64,000 bases of DNA from Strigamia acuminata. Lineage: Eukaryota; Arthropoda; Chilopoda; Geophilomorpha; Linotaeniidae. The position numbers and the translations under genes were made by a program. The stretch is from the NCBI GenBank assembly GCA_949358305.1, contig OX442314.1, positions 8,921,060 through 8,985,059 on the forward strand. Direction: 5' to 3'. Below, piece by piece: positions 62,389-64,000 of this stretch (the first letter of the stretch is position 1; the number at the start of each line of letters is the position of its first letter). The notes beneath the pieces are model-generated. The model was not told the DNA's origin. It worked only from the letters and a program-made list of their open reading frames with translations, and made no database searches.

Positions 62389-63085
62389 CTGACAAGGTGA
62401 CACTCGTCCTTGATTGGTTGTTGGTTGCGGTAATCTATAGTTAGAGTGGTTTGATTAACAAAAATAAATTTTATTTTTGGATCTTTGTCCTTTTCCAAAG
62501 ACAAGTCGAAAATAGGATTATTAAAGAGTTTTAAAATAAAAAATTGATATTCGTTGCAAATGACGCAAATTATGACGTCATATCGACTCGGAATGATGAA
62601 TGAACGAATTCACCTCGAAATATCGCGACGTTTTGTCGACGAAATCGACGAAATCGTCGAATAACTCGCGAATAAAATCCAAATTCCAACCAATTAATTA
62701 ATTACACGCAAAAAAACAACGACATAACGGTCAATTAGAACTTCCGGTTAATTAAAATCGATTTCCCCCCGACATAATCAAAATTTAAAAAAAAAAAATT
62801 AAATAAAAAAAAATATATAAAATTAAAAAAAAAAAAAAAATAGAAAATTTCTAAGATGTTCGTTACCTGCGTGGATCGAGCGCCTTAAGTGGGTTCGGTG
62901 TCGCGACTGAGCTGCGTGTGGAAACGCGAGCGTCTCTCGGCGAGAAGCGGCAGCATTAGGAAGAAAATAGAGGGTGTCATGAGTCAGGAGTCGGGAACAA
63001 ATCAAATTGGAATCAACAGCTGCGCCTTCTCCGATTTCAGCTCCTCAACGTCACGCGGAGATGTCAATGATTGATAGTTCCCCAG
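62389..63085 (-). promoter_or_regulatory. 5' UTR exons and promoter area of the M28-family gene
   Basis: A non-coding exon 62389-62434 (acceptor CTATAG, donor GTGAGA) and an upstream exon ending at 62867 (CGCAG|GTAACG) lead to the coding exon acceptor TTTAAG at 62333-62334. The CpG-richer stretch 62867-63085 has no in-frame ATG and is the likely transcription start region. Calpain ends about 210 bp further on the same strand. Confidence 0.5.
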
Positions 63086-63298
63086 CCTCCCACTAGGGCC
63101 CCGCGGAACGAAAAACTCGATCGAATGCGAAAAATATTTTTATTTCCATCGTTAGTAACAAAATAAACAATTTATACAATGCGAATATCTCGAATAATAT
63201 CAAAATTAGTCGTCCAATCACCGTTTTATCGTCGTTTTCGTCCATTTTCGTCGAAAAAATCACTTTTAGAGGAGAAAACCGGTTCGCAGCCACTGAAA

Positions 63299-63799
63299 TC
63301 AATCGAAATTCGTGTTAAAAATCGATTTAAATCGATTTAAATCGACTAATACTTGTGGGAAAGTTAAGCTCAACGTTCCTTCGGTTAAGGGCCCCGCTCG
63401 GAATCGCTCTGAAAAAACGATAGTTTATATTTTTAGACGCGTTTTGGGCGCTCGGCGGCCATTTTTGGGTGCTCACTGAACAGGAGGCGGACTTTAGCGA
63501 CGCAGTAGATGTATTTGTTGAATGAGAGTCGGTTGTTGCTGTCGCTGTAGCGATAGACCAACGTGTTGATGAGTTTCGGGTCTAAGTTGTAGCCGAGCAT
63601 TTGGAGCGCACGGTCCATGTCGGCGACGCTGATGAGCCCGTTGCGGTCTTGGTCCAGATTGGCGAACGTTTGCTGTGGAAAAACAAAACCGAGGGAAAAT
63701 TTAGAAGAAAAACAATATTTTATATTTTACCAGCCATTGCTTTAGTGTTGTCCATAAATTGAGAAATTCTGGAAATGCTAATTTACCGGAAGCATCTGC
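63299..63799 (-). CDS. Calpain, C-terminal penta-EF-hand exons (gene continues beyond window)
   Basis: Three exons: 63731-63799, 63477-63672 and 63299-63408 (stop TGA 63299-63301), with consistent phases. Calpains are calcium-activated cytosolic cysteine proteases; only the end of the calcium-binding domain lies here. Exon order gives one EF-hand region (ADASGKLAFPEFLNLWTTLK), then a good 12-residue loop DQDRNGLISVAD, then the helix SFNKYIYCVAKVRLLF. The last exon holds a degenerate fifth hand (GPLTEGTLSLTFPQVLVDL) that in this family mediates pairing. If the GTGAGC donor at 63475-63476 is not used, the frame would end at 63433 with a different tail, so the last join is less sure. The catalytic domain is to the right of the window. 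Confidence 0.75.
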
Positions 63800-64000
63800 C
63801 TGCAATTATTTGAACAAGATATAGAAAAATCGACGGTAAACGATGCATCAACGGTAGGTTTGTATGTAAATGTGACATGTTGTGCAATGTATGTACGGTT
63901 GTGTTCAAAAAAACTTGTGAGTAATTTTGTGTTTTGCCACTAGGTGAAACACCAGACATCAACAAGTGATAATATTTGTATAGCCTTGTCTGTATTATTA

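Noticed and set aside
62823-63005. Coding first exon for the M28-family protein
   Set aside because: The frame that would join exon 62389-62434 to the coding exon is open but has no ATG, so translation most likely starts at 62332.

Overview
The window looks like nuclear DNA of an arthropod, most probably an insect. It has compact multi-exon genes with short AT-rich introns, orthologues of animal genes (iodotyrosine deiodinase, symplekin, a glutamate carboxypeptidase II/transferrin-receptor family protein, calpain), TA- and 8-bp-duplicating MITEs in introns, and nested LTR retrotransposons primed by eukaryotic tRNAs. There are no operons, ribosome-binding sites or CRISPR arrays. The species cannot be named from the sequence alone. 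All exon models were built by eye from splice sites, reading phase and family resemblance.

Left gene block (1-11.3 kb): a hAT-type MITE; the last two exons of an iodotyrosine deiodinase gene (+); a two-exon gene for a small single-pass membrane protein (-); a possible small divergent ORF; a complete 23-exon symplekin gene (+, 1160 aa) with AT-rich minisatellites in three introns and an inverted duplication of part of exon 5 inside intron 8; then the first, damaged copy of a small secreted-protein gene (-).

Transposon island (11.6-48.8 kb): an AT-rich satellite interrupted by a plant-type DD39D mariner and by an 8.55-kb Ty3/gypsy element (A) that lacks the RT fingers/palm. After two MITEs comes a three-level nest. 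A tiny LTR element of the TRIM type (TSD ACGGT) carries in its 5' LTR a 13-kb Ty3/gypsy element (B, TSD AATC) with gag, a -1 frameshift site, pol and a spliced non-envelope third ORF. That third ORF is in turn interrupted by a 9.5-kb non-autonomous LTR element (C, TSD AGTG) with 1.93-kb LTRs and one protein of unknown family. The LTR pairs are almost identical, so the insertions are young.

Right gene block (49-64 kb): the second, oppositely damaged copy of the secreted-protein gene, a duplicated fragment of the symplekin 3' end, an 18-coding-exon glutamate carboxypeptidase II/transferrin-receptor family gene (-, 802 aa) whose zinc-binding and catalytic residues are all replaced, many MITEs in its introns, and the 3' end of a calpain gene (-).

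The most unusual observations are: seven consecutive hairpin cassettes with covarying stems inside the element B LTR; the spliced RS-rich ORF3 of element B; the unknown ORF, duplicated primer-binding site and repeated purine tracts of element C; three AT-hooks in the pol of an element that sits in AT-rich satellite DNA; the M28-family pseudopeptidase; and the exon-antisense inverted repeat in symplekin.
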